Shown piece after piece: positions 46,994 to 56,058 of a stretch of 64,000 bases of DNA (the first letter of the stretch is position 1; every line of letters starts with the position of its first letter). The stretch is from CAZZEX01 sp964653285 (GTDB lineage Bacteria > Chloroflexota > Anaerolineae > B4-G1): positions 4,971 to 68,970 of the forward strand of contig CAZZEX010000014.1 of NCBI GenBank assembly GCA_964653285.1. The letters are read 5' to 3'. The notes below the pieces were generated by a model. The model did no database searches. It had not been told where the DNA came from and saw only the letters and a program-made list of their open reading frames with translations. A program made the position numbers and the translations under genes.

Positions 46994-48418
46994 CTAATAC
47001 GCGCCGCCTCCGAACAGCACCTGGGGGATGGTACGCAGCAGGATTTTGAAATCGAGCCACAGCGACCAGTTTTCGATGTAGTAGACGTCGAGCAGCACCA
47101 TCTCGTCGGAACTGAGCAGGCTGCGGCCGCTGACCTGCCACAGGCCAGTCATCCCTGGCCGTACCTCCAGTCGCTTCTTGTGCCACTCCATGTAGCGGCT
47201 CACCTCGGCCGGGATGGGTGGACGAGGTCCCACCAGGCTCATCTCCCCGCACAACACGTTCCACAGTTGCGGCAGTTCGTCAAGGCTGGTACGCCGCAGA
47301 AACCGGCCCACACGAGTCAGGCGCGGGTCGTCGCGGATCTTGAAGGTGAAACCATCAACCTCATTCAGTTCACGCAATCGCTCCAATTCCGCTTCGGCCC
47401 CCTCGCGCATTGAGCGGAACTTGTACATCTCGAAGCGCTTGCCTCCCATCCCCACCCGGGCCTGGCGGAAGACGATGGGGCCGGGTGAGCCGAGCCAGAT
47501 AGCCAGCGTAATCAGCGCCAGGAGCGGGGCTCCCAGCACCAGGCCAATCACGGCCCCCACGATGTCCATCCCGCGCTTGACCAGCAGCGCCCCTTGCTCG
47601 AAGCCGACCTCCTGCACGCCGATCAGCGGCACCCCGCCCAGATCGTCCACGTCCACACGGCTGAGGCTCATCTGGAAGAGATCGGGCACGATGCGGGCGC
47701 TCACCTGCCGCCGTTCACACTCGCGCACGATGGACATGATCTTGCGATGGTACATCCACGGCAGCGTGATGATGACCTCGTCCACTGCTTCCCCCTCAAT
47801 CAGCCGGGACAGGTTGCGCAGCGACCCCAGGGCCTTGAAGCGACCGATGTCGGTCTGGCCCTTCTGGGGGTTGTCGTCCACGAAGCCAATGACCTGATAC
47901 CCCAGTTCAGGCCGGGCGACGATGGCCCGCATCACCGTGCGTCCCACCTCACCAGCACCAACGATGATGACGCGATCCACTCCGACGCCGCGAGCGCGCA
48001 GCCAGCCCTCGATTCCGTTCTGCGCCAGCCGTGCCAGGCTCAATAGTGCGCCGACGATCAGACCTGCCTGCAGGAAAAGCGCCCGTGAATACTGAAGAGG
48101 CCAGAAGATGTCCAGGAAGAAAGTGATGGCAAAGAGCGCCACAACGGATTGGGCCGCGGCGTTGATGATGCAGTATACCTGATCGAGCCAGGAACGCCCC
48201 CGCCACCGCTGGTAGACCCGGTCCATCTGGAAGGTCAGCAGCATTAGCACAGTGAACAGGAGACCAAAGGGGACGTAGGCCGATAGGGGATGATGGTGAC
48301 TGACGTCGCGAAACCACTCCAGTTCGTAGCGCACCCAGTAGGCCAGCAACATACTGACGTTGATCAGCAGGACATCGGAGATGACGACCCACCAGGGAGC
48401 CCGGCGGCGCGCTCTCAC
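46994..48418 (-). CDS. Exopolysaccharide polyprenyl glycosylphosphotransferase (WbaP/WcaJ-like)
   Basis: A 474-residue membrane enzyme that moves a sugar-1-phosphate onto undecaprenyl phosphate to start polysaccharide repeat synthesis. Four to five N-terminal helices, a nucleotide-binding-like middle domain (VIIVGAGEVGRTVMRAIVAR, about residues 150-169), one hydrophobic helix (IVGAVIGLVLGAPLLALITL) and the C-terminal transferase with KRGMDIVGAV, MGGKRFEMYKFRSMREGAE, RLTRVGRFLRRTSLDELPQL and LVGPRPPIPAEV. The ATG overlaps the end of the preceding glycosyltransferase. It is separated by 12 kb from the Wzz/CpsD genes of the same pathway. Confidence 0.94.
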   Translation of the reverse strand: MRARRRAPWWVVISDVLLINVSMLLAYWVRYELEWFRDVSHHHPLSAYVPFGLLFTVLMLLTFQMDRVYQRWRGRSWLDQVYCIINAAAQSVVALFAITFFLDIFWPLQYSRALFLQAGLIVGALLSLARLAQNGIEGWLRARGVGVDRVIIVGAGEVGRTVMRAIVARPELGYQVIGFVDDNPQKGQTDIGRFKALGSLRNLSRLIEGEAVDEVIITLPWMYHRKIMSIVRECERRQVSARIVPDLFQMSLSRVDVDDLGGVPLIGVQEVGFEQGALLVKRGMDIVGAVIGLVLGAPLLALITLAIWLGSPGPIVFRQARVGMGGKRFEMYKFRSMREGAEAELERLRELNEVDGFTFKIRDDPRLTRVGRFLRRTSLDELPQLWNVLCGEMSLVGPRPPIPAEVSRYMEWHKKRLEVRPGMTGLWQVSGRSLLSSDEMVLLDVYYIENWSLWLDFKILLRTIPQVLFGGGAY

Positions 48419-49569
48419 CTTCCACCTCCTTCGGCCAGGGCGCGCCGGTACACGCGCGCCGTCTCCCGCGCTGTGCGTGGCCAGGTAAACTCCCTGGCGT
48501 GGGTCAGGCCGCGTTCCTGCAACTCGTGTCGCAGCGGTTCATCCGTCAACAGCCGGCCCAAACCCGCTGCCAGCGCCTCCACGTCGTGAGGGTCCACCAT
48601 CAAAGCCGCATCCCCAGCCGCCTCGGGCAGTGAGGATACGTTCGAGGTCAGCACCGGTGTCCCGCATGCCTGCGCCTCCAGCACCGGCAACCCGAACCCT
48701 TCATATAACGAAGGATAGGCCAGGATAATCGCGGCGTTGTACCAAAAGGGTAATTCGTCGTTCATCACGTAGCCAGGGAAGACGACCTTCTTGCCCAGGC
48801 CCAGGGCTTCCACTCTGGCGAACAGGTCATCGTAGAGCCAGCCTTTCCCACCGGCCAGCACCAGCCCGATCCGACCATCGCGGATGCGAGCGAATGCCTC
48901 CACCAGCCGGACCAGGTTTTTGCGCGGCTCCAGCGTGCCCACGAAGAGCACAAACCGCTCCGGCAGAGCCCGACGTTGGCGGAAGGCTGCAACCTCATCG
49001 GCCGGCAGCGGGCGAAAAGCCGGGTGCACCCCGTGGTAGACCACGTCAACCCGCTCTGGTGGGACACCCAGCAGCCGCGTGGCCTCAACGGCGGCGTGGG
49101 CTGAGACGGCGATAAGCCGTCGTGCGCGGCGCGCCGAGAGATGCGTCAGCACCGTCAGGTAAAGCCGGTTGGCGGGCCGGAATAAGGCGGGAAAACGAAT
49201 GAAACTCAAATCATGGACAGTGACGACCACCGGGCAGGGGGCGAGCAGAGGACCGACGAAGACCGGCCCATGCACCAGATCCGCCCCGATCCGGCGCAGT
49301 ACCCACGGTTGCACCAACTGCTCCCACAGCACCCGCACCGCCGCCCGGCTCGTCGGCCAGCGGGACTGGAGTGAAGTGAGAGCAACGTCGGGGGGAAACA
49401 CACCCTCGCCTAGCAAGACGGTGTAGCACAGCCCATCGTCAGCCTGCCTCAGGTGGCGCAGCAAATGATAGATGTACTGATGCACGCCCGCACTGCGGTA
49501 CCAGGCCTGGCCTGAGAGGAGGTGCGCGTTGATGGCAACGTGAGAACTGTTCCCTGCGGTGACCTCCAT
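48415..49569 (-). CDS. GT4-family glycosyltransferase (exopolysaccharide)
   Basis: A 384-residue GT-B transferase. N-terminal acceptor domain (HVAINAHLLSGQAWYRSAGV), linker, and a C-terminal donor domain with RFVLFVGTLEPRKNLVRLVE (about 210-229) and the EX7E motif in YPSLYEGFGLPVLEAQACGT (about 293-312). It resembles mannosyltransferases of polysaccharide loci. The gene is the first of a two-gene operon with the glycosylphosphotransferase (stop/start overlap). A promoter TATAAT ends ten bases before ATG 49569, so the message is expected to be nearly leaderless. Confidence 0.92.
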   Translation of the reverse strand: MEVTAGNSSHVAINAHLLSGQAWYRSAGVHQYIYHLLRHLRQADDGLCYTVLLGEGVFPPDVALTSLQSRWPTSRAAVRVLWEQLVQPWVLRRIGADLVHGPVFVGPLLAPCPVVVTVHDLSFIRFPALFRPANRLYLTVLTHLSARRARRLIAVSAHAAVEATRLLGVPPERVDVVYHGVHPAFRPLPADEVAAFRQRRALPERFVLFVGTLEPRKNLVRLVEAFARIRDGRIGLVLAGGKGWLYDDLFARVEALGLGKKVVFPGYVMNDELPFWYNAAIILAYPSLYEGFGLPVLEAQACGTPVLTSNVSSLPEAAGDAALMVDPHDVEALAAGLGRLLTDEPLRHELQERGLTHAREFTWPRTARETARVYRRALAEGGGR

Positions 49570-49578
49570 AGCAAGGCA

Positions 49579-49608
49579 ATTATATCACACTGCGTTGTAC
49601 CAGGCCAA
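49579..49608 (-). promoter_or_regulatory. Promoter of the GT4 gene, leaderless candidate
   Basis: On the minus strand TTGGCC (49608-49603), 18-base spacer ending TGTGA, TATAAT (49584-49579). The start would be at about 49572, three bases before ATG 49569-49567. The extension TGTGA is shared with other promoters here. Confidence 0.6.
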
Positions 49609-49666
49609 TCACGGGATTTCGGGGTTGCCAAAGCAGAACAGGGCAGAAAAACCAACCAATCGCGCC

Positions 49667-52033
49667 TCAAAACGACTGATGCCCCGTCCGGGCAATGATC
49701 TCATCCTGCAACGCTTTGCCGAGATCGCAAAAATAGTCGCTATAGCCCGCCACGCGCACGATAAGGTCCCGGTACTGCTCCGGGGTCTTCTGCGCGGCGC
49801 GCAGCGTGGCAGCATCTACGACGTTGAACTGAATGTGGTGGCCATCCAGCTTGAAATAAGTTCGTATCAGTTGAATGAACTTGTCCAGGCCGTCGTCGTC
49901 CTTGAGTAACTGGGGCGTGAATTTCTGGTTAAGCAGCGTGCCACCGGTGCGGGCGTGGTCCATCTTAGCCACCGATTTGATGACCGCCGTCGGGCCACGC
50001 CGATCCGCTCCCTGCACCGGCGAAACGCCTTCGGAGAGGGGCTCCCCTGCCCTTCGCCCATCGGGCGTGGCCCCGATCAGCGATCCAAAGTACACGTGAA
50101 CCGTGGTCGGCAGCAGATTAATGTGGTAGGTTCCTCCCTTGGTGTTCTTGCGGCCGTCTATAGCATTGAAATAGGCCTCAAACAGGGCCACCATCACGTC
50201 GTCAGCATAGTCGTCGTCGTTGCCGTATTTAGGCGTCTTATTCAACAGCATCTGGCGCACCCTTTCGTGGCCCACGAAATTGTCCCGCAGGGCGACGAGC
50301 AGCTCTTCCATCGTCAAAGTCTTCTTGTCAAAGACGTGATACTTGATGGCAGTCATGGCATCGGTCATCGTACCCAGGGCCACTCCCTGGATGTAGGTCG
50401 TGTTGTACCGTGCGCCGCCGTCGTGATAGTCCTTGCCCGTAGCGATGCAATCGTCAATCAGCAGCGAAAGGAACGGCGCAGGTATGTAATTGGCGTACAG
50501 CCTTTCGATGACGTTGTTCCCCCGCACCTTGATGTCCACAAAGTAGTTCAGTTGTTTCTCGTAAGCCTCAAAAAGCGCCTCAAAGGTCTCAAATTGCGCC
50601 GGGTCTCCCGTTTCCAGCCCGATCCTTCGGCCCGTTCGCGGGTCAACGCCGTTGTTCAGGGTGATCTCGAACACCTTGGACATGTTAAAATAACCTGTCA
50701 GGTTATAGTTCTCCTTCCCGAAAGCGCCAGTCTCCACGCAGCCGCTGGCCCCGCCGTCACGCGCGTCTTCCACTGACTTGCCACTCCGAATCATTTCCTG
50801 GATGAGGACGTCGGTGTTGAATGCCGACGGCTGGCCAAAGCCAGTGCGAATGATCTTGGCTGCCCTCTTGAGGAATCTATCAGGGTTCTTTTTGCTGACT
50901 TGAACGGAAGTACCGGGCTGCAACAGCCGCATCTCCTCGATTACGTCCAGAATCAGGTAGGTGACCTCGTTGACGGCGTCGGAGCCGTCCTCTTTCACAC
51001 CGCCCAGGTTGATGGTGGTAAAATCGGTGTACGTGCTGCTCTCTTGCGCGGTGACGCCCACTTTGGGCGGTGCGGGTTGGTTGTTGAATTTGACCCAGAA
51101 GCATTGCAGCAACTCTTCGGCTTTCTCGCGGGTGAGCGACCCATCTTCCAGCCCCTTTTTGTAAAATGGGTACAAATGCCGATCCAGGCGGCCAGGGTTG
51201 AAGGAATCCCAAGGATTCAGTTCCGTGGTCACACCCAGGTGGACGAACCAGTAATACTGCAAGGCTTCCCAGAAATCCCCAGGGACGTGCGCTGGCACAT
51301 GAGAGCAGACCGTGGCGATGCGTTCCAATTCCTTCTTTCTCTGCGGATCCGTCTCCTGCTGCGCCAACTCCTGGGCCTTTTCCGCGTACCGTTCCGCCAG
51401 GCGAATCAAGGCATCGGCACAGATGAGCATCGCTCTGAGTTCTTCTTGCTTATCATAGGCTTCCTGATCGTTCAGGTAATCCAGGCTTGCTAGACTTTGT
51501 TGGATATCGGCCTTAAAGTCAAGAAATCCTTTGCGATAGATCTTGTCGTCCAAAACGGTGTGCCCGGGTGATCTTTGCTCCATGAATTCAGTAAAGACGC
51601 CGCTCTCATACGCAGCCTTCCACTCCTCCGTCATTTCTCGGAAGATGAGGTCACGCATGGATTTGCCCCGCCGGAAGGGGATAATGGTATCCCGGTAAAC
51701 CTGCTTGGCTTGTTCACTGACGGCGAAGGATATCTTTTCCCGCGAGTTAAGCACATCCAGGTCTTCCAGGGTATGGCAGCACAGTTCCGGGTAGGTCGGC
51801 GTCGCCTTGGGGGCAGGGCCTTTCTCGCCAACGATCAATTCGCCTTCGTTGATGCAGATTGCCTTGTGTTCCATCAAATACTGGAAGGCCAGGGCACGAC
51901 GCACGGGCGCGGACACCGGCCCCAGGTCCTGCTTGTAGAATTCGGTCAACAGTTCTGCCCTCTCGGTCGAGATGGTAGGTATGGCGTCCAGGCTTTGCTG
52001 CCTTAGACACGCGACCCTTTCGCTCATAGACAT
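49667..52033 (-). CDS. hypD: Glycyl radical enzyme, probable trans-4-hydroxy-L-proline dehydratase
   Basis: A 788-residue glycyl radical enzyme. The C-terminal radical loop is RVAGYSDYFCDLGKALQDEI with radical Gly763; the thiyl Cys432 and Glu434 lie in GGASGCVETGAFGKEN. Compared from memory with Clostridioides difficile HypD (789 residues; Cys434, Glu436, His160, Asp278, Phe340, Tyr450, Gly765), the same residues appear with a constant shift of two: His158, Asp276, Phe338, Tyr448. Known HypD removes water from trans-4-hydroxyproline to give pyrroline-5-carboxylate. Its activase gene follows upstream after four bases. No proC is in the window. Being oxygen sensitive, it implies anaerobic life. 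Another glycyl radical dehydratase substrate cannot be excluded. Confidence 0.85.
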   Translation of the reverse strand: MSMSERVACLRQQSLDAIPTISTERAELLTEFYKQDLGPVSAPVRRALAFQYLMEHKAICINEGELIVGEKGPAPKATPTYPELCCHTLEDLDVLNSREKISFAVSEQAKQVYRDTIIPFRRGKSMRDLIFREMTEEWKAAYESGVFTEFMEQRSPGHTVLDDKIYRKGFLDFKADIQQSLASLDYLNDQEAYDKQEELRAMLICADALIRLAERYAEKAQELAQQETDPQRKKELERIATVCSHVPAHVPGDFWEALQYYWFVHLGVTTELNPWDSFNPGRLDRHLYPFYKKGLEDGSLTREKAEELLQCFWVKFNNQPAPPKVGVTAQESSTYTDFTTINLGGVKEDGSDAVNEVTYLILDVIEEMRLLQPGTSVQVSKKNPDRFLKRAAKIIRTGFGQPSAFNTDVLIQEMIRSGKSVEDARDGGASGCVETGAFGKENYNLTGYFNMSKVFEITLNNGVDPRTGRRIGLETGDPAQFETFEALFEAYEKQLNYFVDIKVRGNNVIERLYANYIPAPFLSLLIDDCIATGKDYHDGGARYNTTYIQGVALGTMTDAMTAIKYHVFDKKTLTMEELLVALRDNFVGHERVRQMLLNKTPKYGNDDDYADDVMVALFEAYFNAIDGRKNTKGGTYHINLLPTTVHVYFGSLIGATPDGRRAGEPLSEGVSPVQGADRRGPTAVIKSVAKMDHARTGGTLLNQKFTPQLLKDDDGLDKFIQLIRTYFKLDGHHIQFNVVDAATLRAAQKTPEQYRDLIVRVAGYSDYFCDLGKALQDEIIARTGHQSF

Positions 52034-52037
52034 GAGT

Positions 52038-52943
52038 TCAACCTCCTATCTTCACTTGCAAGCCAAATCCTCTCAGAATTTCCGCTATCCCGGCCATTCT
52101 CTCATCGGAGGGGGGACGGATTTCGGGCAACTCGTAGACCCTGTGCAAGCGATTGTACTTATCAACGCCTGCGTGGTGATAAGGCAGGATGTCCACCCGG
52201 TTCAGACGAGGCCAAGCGGCCGCGAACGCTCCTATTTGACTTATGTCCCCATCGTCGTCGTTAACGCCTGGAATGATGGGCACACGAAGGACGATGTTGT
52301 GCCCCCGTTGCGCAAGCGCCTGCAAATTCCCCAAGATCAACTTGTTGGACACGCCGGTAAATTTCCGATGCCTGGCATCATCCATCAACTTGAGATCGTA
52401 CAGAAACAAGTCCACGTATTCCCGGATGCTGTCCAAAGTCTCCCAGGGCGAAAAACCGCACGTGTCCACGGCGGTGTGAATCTCCTCTTTCCTGCAGGCC
52501 CGCAGAAGCGCGAGTAGAAAGTCCCGCTGCAACAGGGGCTCTCCACCAGAAAAGGTCACCCCTCCACCGGATTCGTCGTAAAAGGCGACGTCCCGCTCAA
52601 TCTCCGCCATCACCTGCACGACCGCCATCTCTCGGCCCACGATCTCGCGCGCTTCAGCGTAGCAAACCTCGACACAAGCCCCACAGAGCACGCATTCCTC
52701 CATATCGGTGGACACAACATCACCGTCCCAGGATATCGCGCCCTGCGCACAGACTGACAGGCAAGCCTCACACCGGATGCACCGGTTTGCCCGAAACACC
52801 AATTCCGGCTCCAGGGCCTGGCTCTCGGGATTGTGACACCACCAGCACCTCAGAGGACATCCTTTGAAAAAAACTGTAGTGCGAATACCTGGCCCGTCGT
52901 GAATGGAGAATTTTTTGATGTCAAAAACCATCCCCTTAATCAA
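52038..52943 (-). CDS. hypE: Glycyl radical enzyme activating protein (radical SAM)
   Basis: A 301-residue radical SAM activase that installs the glycyl radical. Cluster motif FFKGCPLRCWWCHNPES holds Cys-x3-Cys-x2-Cys; two ferredoxin-type clusters follow (NRCIRCEACLSVCAQGA and EECVLCGACVEVCYAEAREI), as in dehydratase activases, which PFL activase lacks. GGGVTFSGGEPLLQRDF is the SAM-binding glycine motif. Upstream GGAGGT is seven bases before TTG 52943, giving MIKGMVFDIKKFSIHDGPGI; in-frame starts further upstream lack such spacing. Cotranscribed with the glycyl radical enzyme downstream. Confidence 0.9.
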   Translation of the reverse strand: MIKGMVFDIKKFSIHDGPGIRTTVFFKGCPLRCWWCHNPESQALEPELVFRANRCIRCEACLSVCAQGAISWDGDVVSTDMEECVLCGACVEVCYAEAREIVGREMAVVQVMAEIERDVAFYDESGGGVTFSGGEPLLQRDFLLALLRACRKEEIHTAVDTCGFSPWETLDSIREYVDLFLYDLKLMDDARHRKFTGVSNKLILGNLQALAQRGHNIVLRVPIIPGVNDDDGDISQIGAFAAAWPRLNRVDILPYHHAGVDKYNRLHRVYELPEIRPPSDERMAGIAEILRGFGLQVKIGG

Positions 52944-52995
52944 AACCGCTACCTCCCCCGACCCGGCCAGCATCTGGTGCTATAGTATAGAATAC

Positions 52996-53027
52996 AGGCC
53001 GCCAGCCCCCGCATGGGCTGACGGCCT
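52996..53027. terminator. Hairpin between tRNA-Gln and the activase gene
   Basis: AGGCCGCCAGCCC (52996-53008), loop CCGCAT, GGGCTGACGGCCT (53015-53027), one mismatch in the stem. A run of Ts follows on the plus strand only. It lies just downstream of the minus-strand tRNA and may end that transcript. Confidence 0.65.
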
Positions 53028-53078
53028 TTTGCACCCCGTGAAACACCACACCCTGACAACCGAGAACACGGGAGCAGG

Positions 53079-53149
53079 CTGGGGGACAAGGATTCGAACC
53101 TTGACTGGCGAATTCAGAGTCCGCTGTCCTACCGTTAGACGATCCCCCA
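53079..53149 (-). tRNA. tRNA-Gln (anticodon CTG)
   Basis: Folds as a full cloverleaf on the minus strand. Acceptor TGGGGGA (5' end at 53149) pairs with TCCCCCA; D arm GTC-TAACGGTAG-GAC; anticodon stem GCGGA/TTCGC with loop CTCTGAA, anticodon CTG; T arm CAAGG-TTCGAAT-CCTTG; discriminator G at 53079. CCA is not encoded (CCT follows). Acceptor sequence TGGGG and a discriminator G fit glutamine tRNAs. Confidence 0.93.
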
Positions 53150-53226
53150 GAGAAACCAACGAGAGTTCAATTTGACATTTGCAATTCTACCACGATTTTC
53201 TTACTTGGCAAATTGCATACCGCCCC

Positions 53227-54510
53227 CTATCCCTCCGCATCCGCCTCGCGCGCCGCGCCAAGTTCTTGCCCTTCCGCAGCAGTGGGCATAGCCAGGGAAA
53301 AGGTGCTTCCCTGGCCCGGACCCAGGCTTTCCACGCGCGTCCAACCGCCGTGCACCTCGGCGACGTAGCGCACGAAAGCCCAACCAACCCCTAACCCTTC
53401 CTGCCCCCGCCGCAGGGCATCGGCACTCTGCTCGAAAGGCTGCCCCAGCAGCGCCAGCCGCTCCGACGTCAGGCCCACACCGGTGTCCGCCACTTCGATC
53501 ACGACCCGCCCCTCAGATTCAAAGGCCCGTACCTGAGCCCGCCCCCCGGGCAGGTTGAACTTCACCGCGTTGTGAGCCATCTGGAACACAGCCTCGCCCA
53601 GAAGTTCAGGGTCGGCGTGTACCTTCGGGATGTCGGGGGACACGAAGACCCGGAAGTCCACCTGCCGGGCCTGGGCCAGCACCGCCACTGGCTGCAAAGC
53701 CCATGGGATCACCCGGCCCGGGGAGATGTATCCCGGCTGCGGCTCACGCCGCTTGTTCATCAGTTCAGCAAACTTGACCACTCCGCTAACCAGCCGGTGC
53801 AGGCCCGCGATCTCGGTCATTAGATCGTCCAAGGCATCCCGCTGGTCAGGCTGAAACCCCTCGCTCTGACGCTGCAGCACCTGCAGCGCCAGGCCGATGG
53901 AGGCAAAGGGAGTCAATAATTCGTGCGTCACCGCACTAAGAAACGCCACCTTCAGCCGGTCCAGTTCACCCAGACGCAGATGGACTTCCTCCAACGCCTG
54001 CCGCTCGATCCGCTCCCGCTCGAACAGTTCACTCCACTCCTGGGCATAGACTACCAACTGATCAGCAGGCATGGTGGAGAGGTCCGGCCGGCGCAGGTGC
54101 GGTTCGATGGGCCGTCCAGCGAGCACCTCGCTGACCAGAGCGATGAGTTCAGTAGGGCTGAATGGCTTTGTCAGGTACTCGTCGGCCCCCGCCGCGATTC
54201 CTACCATACGGTCGGTCTCGTCTTTCTTCGCAGTGAGGAGAATCACCGGGGTGGAGGCAGTGGCAGGATCGGTCTTCAGGGTCGCGCACACCTCAATACC
54301 GGACCTGCCCGGCATTGTCACGTCGAGGAGGATCAAATCGGGCTGGAGCGCGCAGGCCAGCGTCAGCGCCCGCTCCCCGTCGTTCGCCACGATTGTCCGT
54401 AACCCTTTCATACCCAGCGTCACTGCGATGGCTTCAGCCAGCGCCTTATCATCGTCCGCTATCAGCACCGTTCGCTTCGAGTACCGGTCCCCCGATCCCT
54501 GTTCAGCCAT
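53227..54510 (-). CDS. Receiver-histidine kinase hybrid protein
   Basis: A 427-residue cytoplasmic signalling protein with a receiver first: acid pocket IADDDK, phospho-acceptor Asp63 in LLDVTMPGRSG, Lys in YLTKPFSPTEL. A helical linker leads to HisKA with His196 in AVTHELLTPFASIG, followed by HATPase_c (NAVKFNLPGGRAQ, VADTGVGLT, QEGLGVGWAFVRYVAEVHGG). This order (REC then kinase) is typical of phosphorelay or orphan sensor proteins controlled by another kinase. There is no partner regulator nearby. A long leader of about 110 bases separates promoter 54631-54659 from the ATG. Confidence 0.9.
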   Translation of the reverse strand: MAEQGSGDRYSKRTVLIADDDKALAEAIAVTLGMKGLRTIVANDGERALTLACALQPDLILLDVTMPGRSGIEVCATLKTDPATASTPVILLTAKKDETDRMVGIAAGADEYLTKPFSPTELIALVSEVLAGRPIEPHLRRPDLSTMPADQLVVYAQEWSELFERERIERQALEEVHLRLGELDRLKVAFLSAVTHELLTPFASIGLALQVLQRQSEGFQPDQRDALDDLMTEIAGLHRLVSGVVKFAELMNKRREPQPGYISPGRVIPWALQPVAVLAQARQVDFRVFVSPDIPKVHADPELLGEAVFQMAHNAVKFNLPGGRAQVRAFESEGRVVIEVADTGVGLTSERLALLGQPFEQSADALRRGQEGLGVGWAFVRYVAEVHGGWTRVESLGPGQGSTFSLAMPTAAEGQELGAAREADAEG

Positions 54511-54630
54511 CCTCCAAGTCCTTTTTCCCCGCTACTTTTCTCTCTACCTCTCGCGCGTCCGCCGACAAACGCCGACGGCTGTCAGCCGGACACCCCTGAA
54601 CCAAGCACGCCCGCACTAGGCTTAGGAACT

Positions 54631-54659
54631 ATTATAAGACACCTGGGGCAAGAGAGCAA
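54631..54659 (-). promoter_or_regulatory. Promoter of the receiver-histidine kinase gene
   Basis: Minus strand TTGCTC (54659-54654), 17-base spacer, TATAAT (54636-54631). Confidence 0.65.
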
Positions 54660-54681
54660 GCACCCAGTGCCATGGACTATT

Positions 54682-56058
54682 TCAGGGCAACACCTCCATG
54701 ATATTCGCCAGCGTGTTGACGTCAGGGGCATCCACGAAGATCACGTAGCGCGCTACACGGGAGACGCACACCGCTCCTGAGCCAGTCTCCCACCACAGGC
54801 CCGGCAGGCCCTCTGGCGGATCCAAAGGCCAGGCCGGCAAGCAGCGCTGGAGGATCAGAGCGACGAGGGCACGTTCAAATTCAACCGCCTCGGCGGTACT
54901 GTCCCAGATGGTGCGCCATACGAACAACCGGCTCCCGCTCTCGTGCTCCCATACGACGAAGGTGTCACCGTCCCAGCCATCGGCAGCCTGCCAGGCTGTC
55001 TCCCCCGGCAGCAGCGCGTCGAGATACAGACCAACGACGAACTCGCCCAATGTATCCTGAAGAAGCATCGTCCAGTCCTCGCTGAGGACAGTGCTGATAT
55101 CGGGCACAACGACGCTGGTGGGGCCATCCTGCTCCTCCAGGTAGCGCTCTGGGTGAAGCACTTGCTCGGTCGAGCGAGGCGGGTCGGTGTAGGCTTGATT
55201 GATAGTCTCCCATCCGCCGGCCTGGAAGAGAGCATCAGCAAACTGACGGCCTTCCTGGCACGGGAAGCGTTGCAGACGCGCCCACGCCTCGCTGCGGTCC
55301 AGTTCCTCCCCGTAGCCCGGTTGCTCTGCATGCAGGATCAGTTCTGCCACATGCTCCCAGTCGGTTGCTGCCAGGTCTCCGTAGCGGTAGAGCGCTGTCA
55401 GGAGAGTCGCATCTCCCTCCACCAGCGCCTGAACGGCCAATGCAGCATCGGTGGTCGTGGCGCGAGCGTCCATCGCCTCCAGGTCGAAGTGCTGATCCTG
55501 CAAAGCATGGGCGTAGGCGTGCGCCAACAGCGCCTGATCGTCAGCGTTGCTTTCCTGCCGACCAGTAGCAACGTAGAGTTGCTCCTGTTCGGGCACGTAG
55601 ACGCCCGCTACCTGATGGGCGCGGATAGAGATTGACGCATCGGGCAGCATCCCCAGAGCGGTATAGGGCAACAGTTGGGCCTCCGGGCCACGCTCGACGT
55701 AGAGCCGACGAAGGAGCGTGGCCATCTCACGTTCACCGAGGAAACTGAGCGGCACCTCGGCGCGGGGAGAGAGGCCGCGCAGGGTCTCCACCTGGTGGGC
55801 GATCTGGTCAAAAAGACGGGCGGCCTGCACCTGAGACCAGATGTCATCTTCAGACACCAGGGACGGAACAGGCGATGGAGTTGGAAGAGGCGTAGGGAGC
55901 CAGGACGCGAATGCCTGAGTCGCGGCAGGCGATGGGACCTCCCAACTCTGGAGAGAGGTGACAACGAAGCCAGCAAGCATGGCGAAGACAACAATGACCG
56001 ACGCGACCATCAGAATGACTGTACGACGCTGCCTGGGTGTAAAGTCGGAAGCGCTCAC
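54682..56058 (-). CDS. Membrane-anchored metallopeptidase-like protein lacking the catalytic Glu
   Basis: A 458-residue protein with a single N-terminal helix (VILMVASVIVVFAMLAGFVV, about residues 13-32), a Pro-rich spacer and a large external domain. The segment LLAHAYAHALQDQHFDLEAM (near residue 180) corresponds to the zinc-peptidase helix LAHEYTHALQDQHFDL that I know from many Chloroflexota and Actinobacteria proteins; the two His are kept but the catalytic Glu is Ala. It is therefore likely a non-catalytic binding or structural relative. The GTG start at 56056-56058 overlaps the RNase PH stop (GTGA); the open frame before it lies inside rph. Confidence 0.7.
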   Translation of the reverse strand: MSASDFTPRQRRTVILMVASVIVVFAMLAGFVVTSLQSWEVPSPAATQAFASWLPTPLPTPSPVPSLVSEDDIWSQVQAARLFDQIAHQVETLRGLSPRAEVPLSFLGEREMATLLRRLYVERGPEAQLLPYTALGMLPDASISIRAHQVAGVYVPEQEQLYVATGRQESNADDQALLAHAYAHALQDQHFDLEAMDARATTTDAALAVQALVEGDATLLTALYRYGDLAATDWEHVAELILHAEQPGYGEELDRSEAWARLQRFPCQEGRQFADALFQAGGWETINQAYTDPPRSTEQVLHPERYLEEQDGPTSVVVPDISTVLSEDWTMLLQDTLGEFVVGLYLDALLPGETAWQAADGWDGDTFVVWEHESGSRLFVWRTIWDSTAEAVEFERALVALILQRCLPAWPLDPPEGLPGLWWETGSGAVCVSRVARYVIFVDAPDVNTLANIMEVLP

